Source: CAYSRC01 sp964446385
Lineage (GTDB): Bacteria; Bacillota; Clostridia; Oscillospirales; Ruminococcaceae
Length of the DNA: 64,000 nucleotides
Assembly (NCBI GenBank): GCA_964446385.1
Contig: CAYUOH010000005.1
Coordinates: forward strand, 65,504-129,503
Direction of reading: 5' to 3'
The notes under the pieces are model-generated. The model had not been told where the DNA came from. It saw only the letters and a program-made list of their open reading frames with translations, and did no database searches. Of this stretch, positions 8,312 to 15,693 are shown piece by piece. A program made the translations under genes and the position numbers. Position 1 is the first letter of the stretch. The number at the start of each line of letters is the position of its first letter.

Positions 8312-8521
8312 TTTATTTACAGGTCGACAGACGTTGTATGCTTCGAGGCACTTAAGGAAGCCGGTACTACACTCTGTCAAATACTCGGTATTTATAAGGC
8401 AAAACACTTGTTAATTGACCTCCCCCCTTATGAGGGACATAAGTTACTCTACCATGTAGCCTTGAAATGCGAGGTACATCCGGCAGTTGCCCACCATCGG
8501 AAGACCTCCGTTGAAGCGTAA
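8312..8521 (+). other. Unassigned stop-free stretch directly after the channel gene
   Basis: The frame of the channel gene continues for 69 sense codons beyond its TGA before the next stop. It reads (in part) VVCFEALKEAGTTLCQILGIYKAK. There is no start codon or ribosome site at its head, and I do not recognise the peptide. It may be chance, a C-terminal remnant of another gene, or the tail of an older, longer version of the upstream protein. Nothing else was seen up to the terminator at 8579. Confidence 0.25.
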
Positions 8522-8578
8522 GCGTGTCAAGTAACAACTATGTAGTATTGCAGCCTATTTTTTATGACATAATGCTCA

Positions 8579-8607
8579 AAAATCGGCAAGGAAAACCTTG
8601 CCGATTT
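8579..8607 (+). terminator. Terminator before the aldo/keto reductase
   Basis: AAATCGGCAAGG and CCTTGCCGATTT form a 12-bp stem with an AAAA loop. The 3' tail (GTAAATATT) is only weakly T-rich. Its right arm overlaps the -35 box of the next promoter. Confidence 0.7.
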
Positions 8608-8626
8608 GTAAATATTGCGTTATAAT
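8598..8626 (+). promoter_or_regulatory. Promoter of the aldo/keto reductase
   Basis: TTGCCG (8598-8603), 17 bases, TATAAT (8621-8626). The -35 box is the right arm of the upstream terminator stem, so the two elements share bases. Confidence 0.7.
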
Positions 8627-8657
8627 TCTATAAAATTATAATAAAGGAGCAGTAAAT

Positions 8658-9671
8658 ATGCGCTATAAACATTTTGATGGCGCCAACGTCGACGTCTCCG
8701 CTCTCGCTATCGGCACCTGGCCCATGGGCAACGCCGGCTACGGCGATATCACCGACGAAGATTCCATCTCCGCAATCCATGCCATGGTAGACAACGGCGT
8801 CAACATTCTTGACACCGCTCCCGACTATGGCGCCGGATACTCCGAGACCGTCGTAGGCAAGGCATTAAAGGAGCTTGACCGTTCTAAAATTTTCGTAGCC
8901 ACCAAGGGCGGCGCCGCGAAAACCACTCTTCGCGCCGTACGCAACAATTCCTTTTACGCACGCGACGGCAGATATGAAAATATCCTTTACGAATGCGAAC
9001 AGTCGCTTCGCCGTCTCGGTACCAACTACATAGATTTCTACTTCATCCACTGGCCCGATCTCACCACTCCTTTCTCCGAGGCCATGGAGGCTATGAACAA
9101 ACTTAAGGAGCAGGGTAAAATTCGCTGGGTCGGCCTGTCAAACTTCCAGAAGGATCAGATTATCGAGTGCGGCAATACCTGCACCATCAACGCCATCCAG
9201 CCCCCCTATTCCATGGTTATACGCCGGGACGAGGAACTGATGAAATGGGCTGTTTCAAACCGTATAAGTACATTCAGCTACGGTTCCATCGGCGCAGGTA
9301 TCCTTTCCGGCTGGGTCCGTCAGGAGCCTACATTCAAACATCCAATGGATCCGCGCGTATACTTTTATCCCTTCTACCGTGAGCCTTGGTTCGGCAAGGT
9401 AATGAAGCTTGTCGACGTTCTGGACGAAATCGGCAAAGAAGTCGGTCGTCCAACCGTTCAGGTAGCCATCAACTGGCAGACCCAAAAGCCCTGGGTTTCC
9501 ACCGCTCTCAACGGCGTCCGCAACGTCAAGGAAGCCAACGGTAACTGCGCTGCCTTCGAGTGGATGCTTACCGATGAGCATATTGCAAAGATTGACGCCG
9601 CAATAGCCCAATACATTGATTTCGACGCGACCGACCGTGCCACCGCTCCCCCTGTACGCAAACAGTTCTGA
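8658..9671 (+). CDS. Aldo/keto reductase
   Basis: A 337-residue NADPH-dependent oxidoreductase with a TIM-barrel fold, acting on a carbonyl substrate in the cytosol. The catalytic tetrad is visible: Asp and Tyr in LDTAPDYGAGYSE (about 52 and 57), Lys in VATKGG (about 83) and His in FIHWPD (about 131). The C-terminal cofactor region (RNVKEANGN) is intact. It most resembles the sugar- or general-stress AKR groups; the substrate is unknown. The start has AAAGGAG nine bases upstream and its own promoter. It is a single-gene unit ending at a strong terminator. Confidence 0.9.
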   Translation: MRYKHFDGANVDVSALAIGTWPMGNAGYGDITDEDSISAIHAMVDNGVNILDTAPDYGAGYSETVVGKALKELDRSKIFVATKGGAAKTTLRAVRNNSFYARDGRYENILYECEQSLRRLGTNYIDFYFIHWPDLTTPFSEAMEAMNKLKEQGKIRWVGLSNFQKDQIIECGNTCTINAIQPPYSMVIRRDEELMKWAVSNRISTFSYGSIGAGILSGWVRQEPTFKHPMDPRVYFYPFYREPWFGKVMKLVDVLDEIGKEVGRPTVQVAINWQTQKPWVSTALNGVRNVKEANGNCAAFEWMLTDEHIAKIDAAIAQYIDFDATDRATAPPVRKQF

Positions 9672-9681
9672 TTCATAACCA

Positions 9682-9718
9682 AAAGAAATACCCTGGCAAC
9701 GTGCCAGGGTTTCTTTTT
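9682..9718 (+). terminator. Terminator of the aldo/keto reductase
   Basis: ACCCTGGC pairs with GCCAGGGT; the outer AAAGAAA/TTTCTTT arms extend the stem and provide the T tract. Confidence 0.88.
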
Positions 9719-9727
9719 GTTTAGTAT

Positions 9728-9867
9728 TTATAGAGCGGCCTTGAAAATGGCTATGATGTCTTCCTTGGTAGGGGTACGTACATACCGCCGCGGGCTATTG
9801 CCCGTTCGGCCATTGCTTCAAAGTTGCTGTCGTCTACGCCGATATTGGTAAACTGATAAGTTCTCAT
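9728..9867 (-). pseudogene. Iron-containing alcohol dehydrogenase remnant
   Basis: A short reading frame starts at an ATG with AAAGGA upstream and reads MRTYQFTNIGVDDSNFEAMAERAIARGG. It then loses frame, and a second frame finishes as TKEDIIAIFKAAL plus stop. These pieces match the C-terminal end of iron-containing alcohol dehydrogenases, where a GVDxSxFxxMAxxA helix is followed by LTxEDIxxIxKAxL. About 330 residues of a normal enzyme are missing. The preserved start and ribosome site suggest an internal deletion that joined the first few codons to the last ~45, followed by a frameshift. It is not expected to be functional. Confidence 0.65.
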
Positions 9868-9952
9868 TGCAGATTCCTTTCGATTCTATATTCTATACTT
9901 TTATTAGGGTATCAATTTACAGCGTCAAAGTTAATCGATTTCCATATATTTT

Positions 9953-9988
9953 TATAATAATGTAGCACTCGCTACGCGCGACTGCTAG
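9953..9988 (+). promoter_or_regulatory. -10 box and CIRCE-like HrcA operator of the Hsp70 operon
   Basis: TATAAT at 9953-9958 is followed by GTAGCACTC (9962-9970), exactly nine bases, and GACTGCTAG (9980-9988). The CIRCE consensus is TTAGCACTC-N9-GAGTGCTAA; 15 of 18 arm positions match and the spacing is exact. It would overlap the transcription start, the usual place for HrcA control. The -35 box (TTAATC) is weak. Confidence 0.65.
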
Positions 9989-10061
9989 CATTTCTACATA
10001 TTTCACAGTAAATTCACACTGCTATTATAAGATGACCCAAACAGAAGGAGTAGATTCTATT

Positions 10062-10517
10062 ATGAAACAGTTTTTTGAAAAAATCAGTGCTGGTTTCCGG
10101 GGCTTTCTTAGCAGAGCCGGCTACGGGTTTCAGCGCTTTATGATCGGCCGTCACGGCATTGACGAGTTTTATGTCTTTATCAACATAATCATTACAGTAT
10201 TGCTGATTCTTCTTCTGATTACAAGAAATCGGATTTTATCATTTTTTATACTACTTATGTTATGCTATAATCTTTTCCGTAGTCTGTCAAAAAACGGATA
10301 CAAACGTCAGCACGAGCTTGACGCCTATCTCAAAGTCAAAGTAAAAGTCACGTCTTTTTTCAGACATTTAAAAAACATATGGCGCGACCGCAAAACTCAC
10401 CTCTACTATTCCTGCCCGTCCTGCAAAACGTGGGTAAGGGTACCGAAGCCACCGAAAGGCAAAAAGATTAATATTACATGCCCCAAATGCGGAAATTCAT
10501 TTATAAAGAAGACCTGA
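10062..10517 (+). CDS. Small membrane protein with C-terminal zinc ribbon
   Basis: A 151-residue protein of unknown function and first gene of the Hsp70 operon. A basic N-terminus (about 1-35) is followed by two closely spaced hydrophobic helices (about 42-62 and 64-82), a charged linker, and a C-terminal zinc ribbon with two CxxC knuckles (CPSCKTW near 118 and CPKCGNS near 140). The start at 10062 follows GAAGGAG; an upstream ATG at 10032 has no ribosome site. The next gene begins 31 bases later. The neighbourhood suggests a role beside the J-protein and Hsp70 at the membrane, which is inference. Confidence 0.65.
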   Translation: MKQFFEKISAGFRGFLSRAGYGFQRFMIGRHGIDEFYVFINIIITVLLILLLITRNRILSFFILLMLCYNLFRSLSKNGYKRQHELDAYLKVKVKVTSFFRHLKNIWRDRKTHLYYSCPSCKTWVRVPKPPKGKKINITCPKCGNSFIKKT

Positions 10518-10548
10518 GCCCTATCCCCCGTTTTGAAAGGATAACCAG

Positions 10549-11445
10549 ATGATAGATCCATATGCCATCCTCGGTCTATTGAGGAACGCAACGCAGGACG
10601 AAATAAAAAAAGCATACCGGCAAAAGGCCAAGCAGTACCACCCCGACCTTCATCCCGACGACCCCAACGCCGCGAAAAAGATGAACGAAATCAATGAAGC
10701 CTACGACCTGCTCCAGCACCCCGAAAAGTTCAGGGCGCAGCAAGCTCGCGAAAGTGCATATTCGGGGTATTCTTCCTCCTACGGGGACCGAAGTTCGCAG
10801 AGCCATAACTACGGCGGTTACGGGTCCTATGGTTCCGGCGCGAACCATGGCTATGGAAACAGAACAGGGAGCTCCGGATTCTCCTCCGGCACCGGCGGCT
10901 ACAATGGAAGCAGCTACACCTACAACAGCGGCAATTCCGGCTGGAGCACTAACTTCAACGGCTTTGATTTTGCCGATCTTTTCGGTTTTGCCCCATTCAG
11001 CACCGCCGACACCATGCCCCGGCCGCAAAGCGGTGACCCATCCATACTGGTTCAGGCAATCACATATATCAATCAGGGCCAGTATCAGTCGGCAATCAAC
11101 ACTCTGACGGGCATGACCGGAATTATGCGAAACGCCCGATGGTACTACGTCGCGGCCTGCGCCTACTTTGGTACCGGAGACCGCAGCCGTGCCATGGACC
11201 TTATCCAGAAGGCCATCACCATTGAGCCCAACAATGCGGTATACCAGGCTCTCTACAACAAATATTCCCGTGCCGAGTCTGCTGGGAACTACGGTTTTTC
11301 CCGCTCCGCAGGAGATGCCGGCACAGGCGGATACAGCTACAACACCTCGATAATCCGTGTCCCCAGTTTTCTGAAAATCCTTCTTGGATTCTTCGCGATA
11401 AGGTTCATTTTCGGAATAATCCGTCTGCTGTTCTTTGGCTTATAG
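10549..11445 (+). CDS. Membrane-anchored J-domain protein (DnaJ-like)
   Basis: A 298-residue Hsp70 co-chaperone. An N-terminal J domain (about 3-66) carries the HPD motif at 31-33 that stimulates Hsp70 ATPase. A Tyr/Gly/Ser-rich flexible linker follows (about 70-135). Next is a helical region with TPR-like pairs (about 160-240, with GQYQSAINTLTGM and GDRSRAMDLIQKA), and a C-terminal hydrophobic helix (about 275-296) that would tether it to the membrane. It lacks the Cys-rich zinc domain of true DnaJ, so it is a specialised J-protein. AAAGGAT precedes the start. It lies between the zinc-ribbon gene and the Hsp70 gene (36-base gap). Confidence 0.85.
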   Translation: MIDPYAILGLLRNATQDEIKKAYRQKAKQYHPDLHPDDPNAAKKMNEINEAYDLLQHPEKFRAQQARESAYSGYSSSYGDRSSQSHNYGGYGSYGSGANHGYGNRTGSSGFSSGTGGYNGSSYTYNSGNSGWSTNFNGFDFADLFGFAPFSTADTMPRPQSGDPSILVQAITYINQGQYQSAINTLTGMTGIMRNARWYYVAACAYFGTGDRSRAMDLIQKAITIEPNNAVYQALYNKYSRAESAGNYGFSRSAGDAGTGGYSYNTSIIRVPSFLKILLGFFAIRFIFGIIRLLFFGL

Positions 11446-11481
11446 TGTTTCATGTTTTTACTTACTGAAAGGTTTTGAATT

Positions 11482-13230
11482 ATGTCTAAAACTATAGGAA
11501 TAGATCTGGGCACCACCAACAGCTGCGTTGCGGTTGTGGAAGGTGGTAAGCCAGTTATCATACCTAACGACCGGGGCGGACGCATCACCCCCAGTGTCGT
11601 CGCATTTACAAAGCAGAACTGGCGTCTTGTCGGAGAGGCCGCCCAGCGCCAGGCTGCGATCAACAGCGACCGCACAATCTCAAGCATCAAGCGCAGTATG
11701 GGCACCGACAGAAAGATAAATATAGACGGCAACCAGTATTCTCCCCAGGAAATAAGCGCGATGATACTACGTAAGCTGCGTGAGGACGCAGAAAGCTATC
11801 TCGGCGAGAAGGTTACCGACGCCGTTATTACGGTACCCGCATATTTCAACGATACACAGCGTCAGGCCACAAAAGACGCAGGCCGCATAGCGGGCCTTAA
11901 CGTCCGCAGAATTATCAACGAGCCCACAAGCGCCGCCCTGGCCTACGGTCTTGACAACGGCTCGGCGCAGAAGATTATGGTGTACGACTTGGGCGGAGGC
12001 ACGTTCGATGTTTCCATTATCGAAATTGGCGACAACGTCATAGAGGTTCTTGCCACAAACGGCGACAACCATCTCGGCGGCGACGATTTTGACGCAAGGG
12101 TCACCGAAAGACTGTGCTCCGTAATCAGGGAGGAATCCGGTGTGGATATCAGGCACGATTCCTCCGCTCTCCAGCGTGTCCTCGAGGCAGCGGAGCAGGC
12201 TAAAAAAGAACTTTCCTCCACCGAATCGACAACGATTACACTGCCTTTCCTCGCACAGGTCAAGGGCAGCCCCTACAACTTTGAATACACCCTCACCCGC
12301 GCCGAGTTCGACAACCTTACCGCCGAACTTGTGGAACGCACCGCGTCTCCTGTTCAGAATGCACTTATGGACGCCGGCATAGCCGCAAGCGAACTCGGGC
12401 GCGTAATTCTGGTCGGCGGAAGCACACGCATTCCTGCCGTTCAGGTCAAGGTACAACAGCTAACCGGTAAAATTCCAGGCAAGGATATCAACCCCGACGA
12501 ATGCGTTGCTATCGGCGCTGCAGTACAGGGAGACACACTCGGCGGAGGCACGATGACACTTTACGGCGAAAGTGGAGGAAACGTCCTTCTTCTGGACGTC
12601 ACACCCCTGAGTCTTTCAATCGAGACTCTTGGAGGAGTAGCCACCCGCGTTGTGGAGCGAAACAGCACCCTTCCGATACACTATTCCCAGATATTTACCA
12701 CAGCCGCGCCATACCAGCGCAGCGTTGAAATCCATGTTTTGCAGGGCGAGCGCCCCATGGCCGCCGACAACAAAACCATTGGGAAGTTCCGTCTCAACGG
12801 AATAAAGGCTGCACTTGCAGGCGTTCCCCAGATAGAGGTCACATTTGATATCGATGCCAATGGTATTCTGACCGTTTCAGCGCGTGATATAGATACCGGC
12901 AAGGCTCAGAGCATCACCATCACCGACAGCGGACGCATGAGCGATTCTGAAATCGAGGCCGCCATCCGCGACGCAGAGCTTTACGCGGCGAAAGACAGCA
13001 CACGCCGCGAAGCCGTCGACATCACAGCGGAGGTATCGGCCTCGATCTACAAGGCGCAGAAGTTTCTTGATGAACAGAAATCTACCATGGACAAAGGTCG
13101 CAGACGCGAGATAAAGGACGCAATCAACGCTCTCCAGCGCACCGCTTCCCGCTTACGTCCCGATAAAATGGCCGAATCCGATATCTCCGAAATCCGCTCC
13201 GCAATCTCAAATCTTGAAAATCTGTTATAA
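11482..13230 (+). CDS. dnaK: Hsp70-family chaperone (DnaK-like, short C-terminus)
   Basis: ATP-driven protein-folding chaperone. The nucleotide-binding domain is canonical: GIDLGTTNSCVAV at 5-17, VPAYFNDTQRQATKDAG near 118, the IINEPTSAALAYGLD block near 141, DLGGGTFDVSI near 164 and GGSTRIPAVQ near 312. The substrate-binding domain (LLDVTPLSLSIETLGG near 372, VLQGERPMAADNK near 418) is also clear. At 582 residues it is shorter than usual DnaK (about 610-640) and ends straight after the helical lid, without the disordered tail. GrpE and a class I DnaJ are not nearby, so this is probably not the main dnaK but a specialised Hsp70 paired with the membrane J-protein. A CIRCE-like site heads the operon. 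Confidence 0.9.
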   Translation: MSKTIGIDLGTTNSCVAVVEGGKPVIIPNDRGGRITPSVVAFTKQNWRLVGEAAQRQAAINSDRTISSIKRSMGTDRKINIDGNQYSPQEISAMILRKLREDAESYLGEKVTDAVITVPAYFNDTQRQATKDAGRIAGLNVRRIINEPTSAALAYGLDNGSAQKIMVYDLGGGTFDVSIIEIGDNVIEVLATNGDNHLGGDDFDARVTERLCSVIREESGVDIRHDSSALQRVLEAAEQAKKELSSTESTTITLPFLAQVKGSPYNFEYTLTRAEFDNLTAELVERTASPVQNALMDAGIAASELGRVILVGGSTRIPAVQVKVQQLTGKIPGKDINPDECVAIGAAVQGDTLGGGTMTLYGESGGNVLLLDVTPLSLSIETLGGVATRVVERNSTLPIHYSQIFTTAAPYQRSVEIHVLQGERPMAADNKTIGKFRLNGIKAALAGVPQIEVTFDIDANGILTVSARDIDTGKAQSITITDSGRMSDSEIEAAIRDAELYAAKDSTRREAVDITAEVSASIYKAQKFLDEQKSTMDKGRRREIKDAINALQRTASRLRPDKMAESDISEIRSAISNLENLL

Positions 13231-13235
13231 ATATA

Positions 13236-13268
13236 AAAGAATCGGGACTGCACTGCCCCGATTCTTTA
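13236..13268. terminator. Terminator of the Hsp70 operon
   Basis: AAAGAATCGGG pairs with CCCGATTCTTT. It lies between converging genes and can act in both directions. Confidence 0.85.
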
Positions 13269-13270
13269 TT

Positions 13271-14164
13271 TTATCTCAAATCAGAATATAAATCGTTACG
13301 ATATACCCCTTCCTCGTACAGACAGCGGAAGCTTTCGATGACGGCGTTTTTATCCTCGGCGTATGTAACGCCGAACCAGCGGTCGTCGGTTGGAATTACC
13401 GAAATTTTTATACCCTGCTTCAGCATGGCGTCTGCGATAATAGGAAGAAGGTACTCGTCCTTCTGTGGGTCAGTCATTCCGCCAAGGAATCGCGGGAAAT
13501 CCTTCTCAAGATAATCAATGAACTCAGGTGGATAGCACCAGAAGTTCATAGAAACTATGCTGTCCGTCCGTATATCCCTGTCGCCGGAACGGGCGCCTTC
13601 GGTGTCCGTTTTCTCGATATTTTTTGTCTCCTCGATTCCGGTAAGGGATCCGCTGTCTATTCTGCAGATTCCTCTGGTTACCCCGCCGTTGTCTGACAGC
13701 GTGTTACGAAGCACGTAACCTACAAGACCGTAGCCGCCTTTATCAAGGAAGGCGGATGCCTTTTTGAAACCTTCTGTACCGTAATAATCGTCGGAATTGA
13801 TTACCGTGAAGGGATCGTCCAGCATACCTCTACAGGCCAGCAAAGCGTGCCCGGTACCCCAGGGTTTGGTGCGTCCTTCGGGCAAATTCATCGGAATATC
13901 GTCAATCTCCTGAAAGGCGTAGTCCACCTTAACGTTCAGATCGGAGCAGACCTTTTCGATCCGGCAGCCTATAACGTCCATAAAGTCCTTTTCGATTTCA
14001 TGGCGGATAATAAACACTAAGCGGTTAAACCCGGATTTAATCGCGTCATGTATTGAGTAATCTATTATAATTTCACCTCCGGGACCCACAGGAGCAAGCT
14101 GCTTGATGCCACCGCCGAAACGCGAACCGATACCAGCCGCGAGAATTACAAGAGTCTTATTCAT
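13271..14164 (-). CDS. Nucleotidyltransferase (sugar-nucleotide pyrophosphorylase-like)
   Basis: A 297-residue protein of the NTP_transferase family, which couples NTP to a sugar-1-phosphate or related phosphate. The signature LAAGIGSRFGGGIKQL (about 8-23) is the nucleotide-binding loop. PWGTGHALLA (about 101) and INSDDYYG (about 120) are the nucleotide and metal sites of this fold. No second domain is fused. The sugar substrate cannot be assigned, and there is no capsule or wall cluster beside it. The ATG start has only a weak upstream AAAGTGA. Confidence 0.8.
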   Translation of the reverse strand: MNKTLVILAAGIGSRFGGGIKQLAPVGPGGEIIIDYSIHDAIKSGFNRLVFIIRHEIEKDFMDVIGCRIEKVCSDLNVKVDYAFQEIDDIPMNLPEGRTKPWGTGHALLACRGMLDDPFTVINSDDYYGTEGFKKASAFLDKGGYGLVGYVLRNTLSDNGGVTRGICRIDSGSLTGIEETKNIEKTDTEGARSGDRDIRTDSIVSMNFWCYPPEFIDYLEKDFPRFLGGMTDPQKDEYLLPIIADAMLKQGIKISVIPTDDRWFGVTYAEDKNAVIESFRCLYEEGVYRNDLYSDLR

Positions 14165-14229
14165 AAAACAACATCACTTTCAATATTACGTAGTTGTTAA
14201 TATTATACAACATATTTCCGCTGCAATCA

Positions 14230-14254
14230 AAAAGGGACCCAGTGGGTCCCTTTC
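14230..14254 (-). terminator. Terminator of ald
   Basis: AAAGGGACCCA/GGGTCCCTTT hairpin followed on the minus strand by TTTTTGATTG, 13 bases after the ald stop. Confidence 0.88.
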
Positions 14255-14267
14255 TATTAAATCCGAA

Positions 14268-15386
14268 TTATTCTGCAACGGCGATTTCAGCAGGAGTGTA
14301 ATCCCTTCCCAGAGCGAAAGCAACGTTGCGGTTTGTAATCTTTCCGCTGTAGACATTAAGTCCGTCCGCAAGACCAGGATCTGCCAGCACAGCTGCCTCG
14401 ACGCCCTTATCGGCCAGCATAAGTCCGTAGTGCAGCGTGCTGTTTGTCAGAGCGACGGTGCTTGTATAGGGAACGGCGCCGGGCATATTGCCTACGCAGT
14501 AATGGATAATGCCTTCCTCGATGAAGATGGGGTTATCATGAACGGTAACATGACTGCTTTCACAACAGCCTCCCTGGTCGATGGCGATATCAACGATAAC
14601 CGCACCTTTCTTCATAAGCTTTAAGTGCTCGCGGCGTATTAGCTTGGGTGTGCTGCCGCCGGGAACCAGTACGCTTCCGATTACGAGGTCAGCGTCGGCC
14701 AAAGCTTTGCGGATGTTTGCCTCGGTGGAATAAAGTGTGTTGACGGATGCGCCGAAGATGTCTTCAAGGTATGCGAGACGGTTGGCGTTGACCTCAAGAA
14801 GAGTAACCTGCGCGTCGATGCCGACAGCAGCTTTTGCCGCGTAGGTGCCGGCTACGCCGCCGCCAATGATAACGATTTTGCCGCGCTCAACTCCAGGTAC
14901 GCCGCCCAGAAGTATTCCGCGTCCGCCGAATTCCTTCTCGATGTACTTAGCGCCTTCCTGAATACTCAAACGTCCTGCAATCTGGCTCATTGGGCGGAGG
15001 CAGGGCAGGTTGCCCATGCCATCAGTGATAGTCTCATATGCGATAGCTTTAATCTTTCTGGAAACCAGAAGATTGGTAAGGTCTGGATTTGGTGCAAGGT
15101 GAAGATAAGTGAACAGAATCTGACCTTCCCTGAGCAGATCGTATTCGCATTCTTCAGGTTCCTTGACCTTTATAATCATTTCGGAGAGGTCGAATATTTC
15201 CTTTGCATTGTCAAAGACCTGTGCGCCCACTGCTGCGTAATCATCATCAGAGAAACCTGCGCCTGCACCGGCACCTTTCTCAATTAAAACGGTGTGGCCG
15301 TGCGCAACGCAGGATACAACGTTATCGGGGGTAAGACCTACCCTGTATTCATGATTTTTCAGTTCCTTTGTGGTTCCGATAATCAT
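14268..15386 (-). CDS. ald: Alanine dehydrogenase
   Basis: NAD-dependent interconversion of L-alanine and pyruvate plus ammonia, cytosolic. The chain is 372 residues, the normal length. The N-terminal lobe holds the pyruvate-site Arg and Lys (EYRVGLTP about 13-20, KVKEPEECEY about 73-82) and the catalytic His in LHLAPNP (about 96). The Rossmann domain has GGGVAGTYAAKAA (about 176-188), and the late block HYCVGNMPGAVPYTSTVALTN (from about 293) is diagnostic of the family. A ribosome site (GAAGAGG) precedes the start. It is a single-gene unit with its own terminator. It probably serves nitrogen or carbon balance. Confidence 0.96.
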   Translation of the reverse strand: MIIGTTKELKNHEYRVGLTPDNVVSCVAHGHTVLIEKGAGAGAGFSDDDYAAVGAQVFDNAKEIFDLSEMIIKVKEPEECEYDLLREGQILFTYLHLAPNPDLTNLLVSRKIKAIAYETITDGMGNLPCLRPMSQIAGRLSIQEGAKYIEKEFGGRGILLGGVPGVERGKIVIIGGGVAGTYAAKAAVGIDAQVTLLEVNANRLAYLEDIFGASVNTLYSTEANIRKALADADLVIGSVLVPGGSTPKLIRREHLKLMKKGAVIVDIAIDQGGCCESSHVTVHDNPIFIEEGIIHYCVGNMPGAVPYTSTVALTNSTLHYGLMLADKGVEAAVLADPGLADGLNVYSGKITNRNVAFALGRDYTPAEIAVAE

Positions 15387-15521
15387 TTATAAGACCTCTT
15401 CCCTGAATATAAATTAATACTTTAAATTGAAAAACAATTTCGAGAATAATAGCACAGCCTTGCATATCAGTCAATATCATTTCTGTCCATTATTACCTTA
15501 CGAACCACCGCAAAAACGGAC

Positions 15522-15550
15522 AAAGCCGTCTGCAGAAGCAGACGGCTTTT
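15522..15550 (-). terminator. Terminator of tRNA-Gly
   Basis: AAAGCCGTCTGC pairs with GCAGACGGCTTT around an AGAA loop, directly downstream of the tRNA on the minus strand. Confidence 0.9.
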
Positions 15551-15553
15551 GTT

Positions 15554-15627
15554 TGGAGCGGGTGATGGGAATCGAACCCACGTCCTCAGCTTGGAAGGCT
15601 GATGTACTACCATTGTACAACACCCGC
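15554..15627 (-). tRNA. tRNA-Gly (anticodon TCC)
   Basis: A 74-nt tRNA with acceptor GCGGGTG/CACCCGC, anticodon loop CTTCCAA giving anticodon TCC (reads GGA/GGG), T loop TTCGATT, discriminator T and an encoded CCA. It is a single-tRNA unit with its own promoter and terminator. Confidence 0.97.
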
Positions 15628-15639
15628 ACAACGCTGGTT

Positions 15640-15668
15640 ATTATATCAGCGTTTGTAAATATTGTCAA
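15640..15668 (-). promoter_or_regulatory. Promoter of tRNA-Gly
   Basis: Consensus boxes on the minus strand: TTGACA (15668-15663), 17 bases, TATAAT (15645-15640), 13 bases from the tRNA 5' end. Confidence 0.85.
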
Positions 15669-15693
15669 TAATACGGCTTTGAAATCCCGGAGG

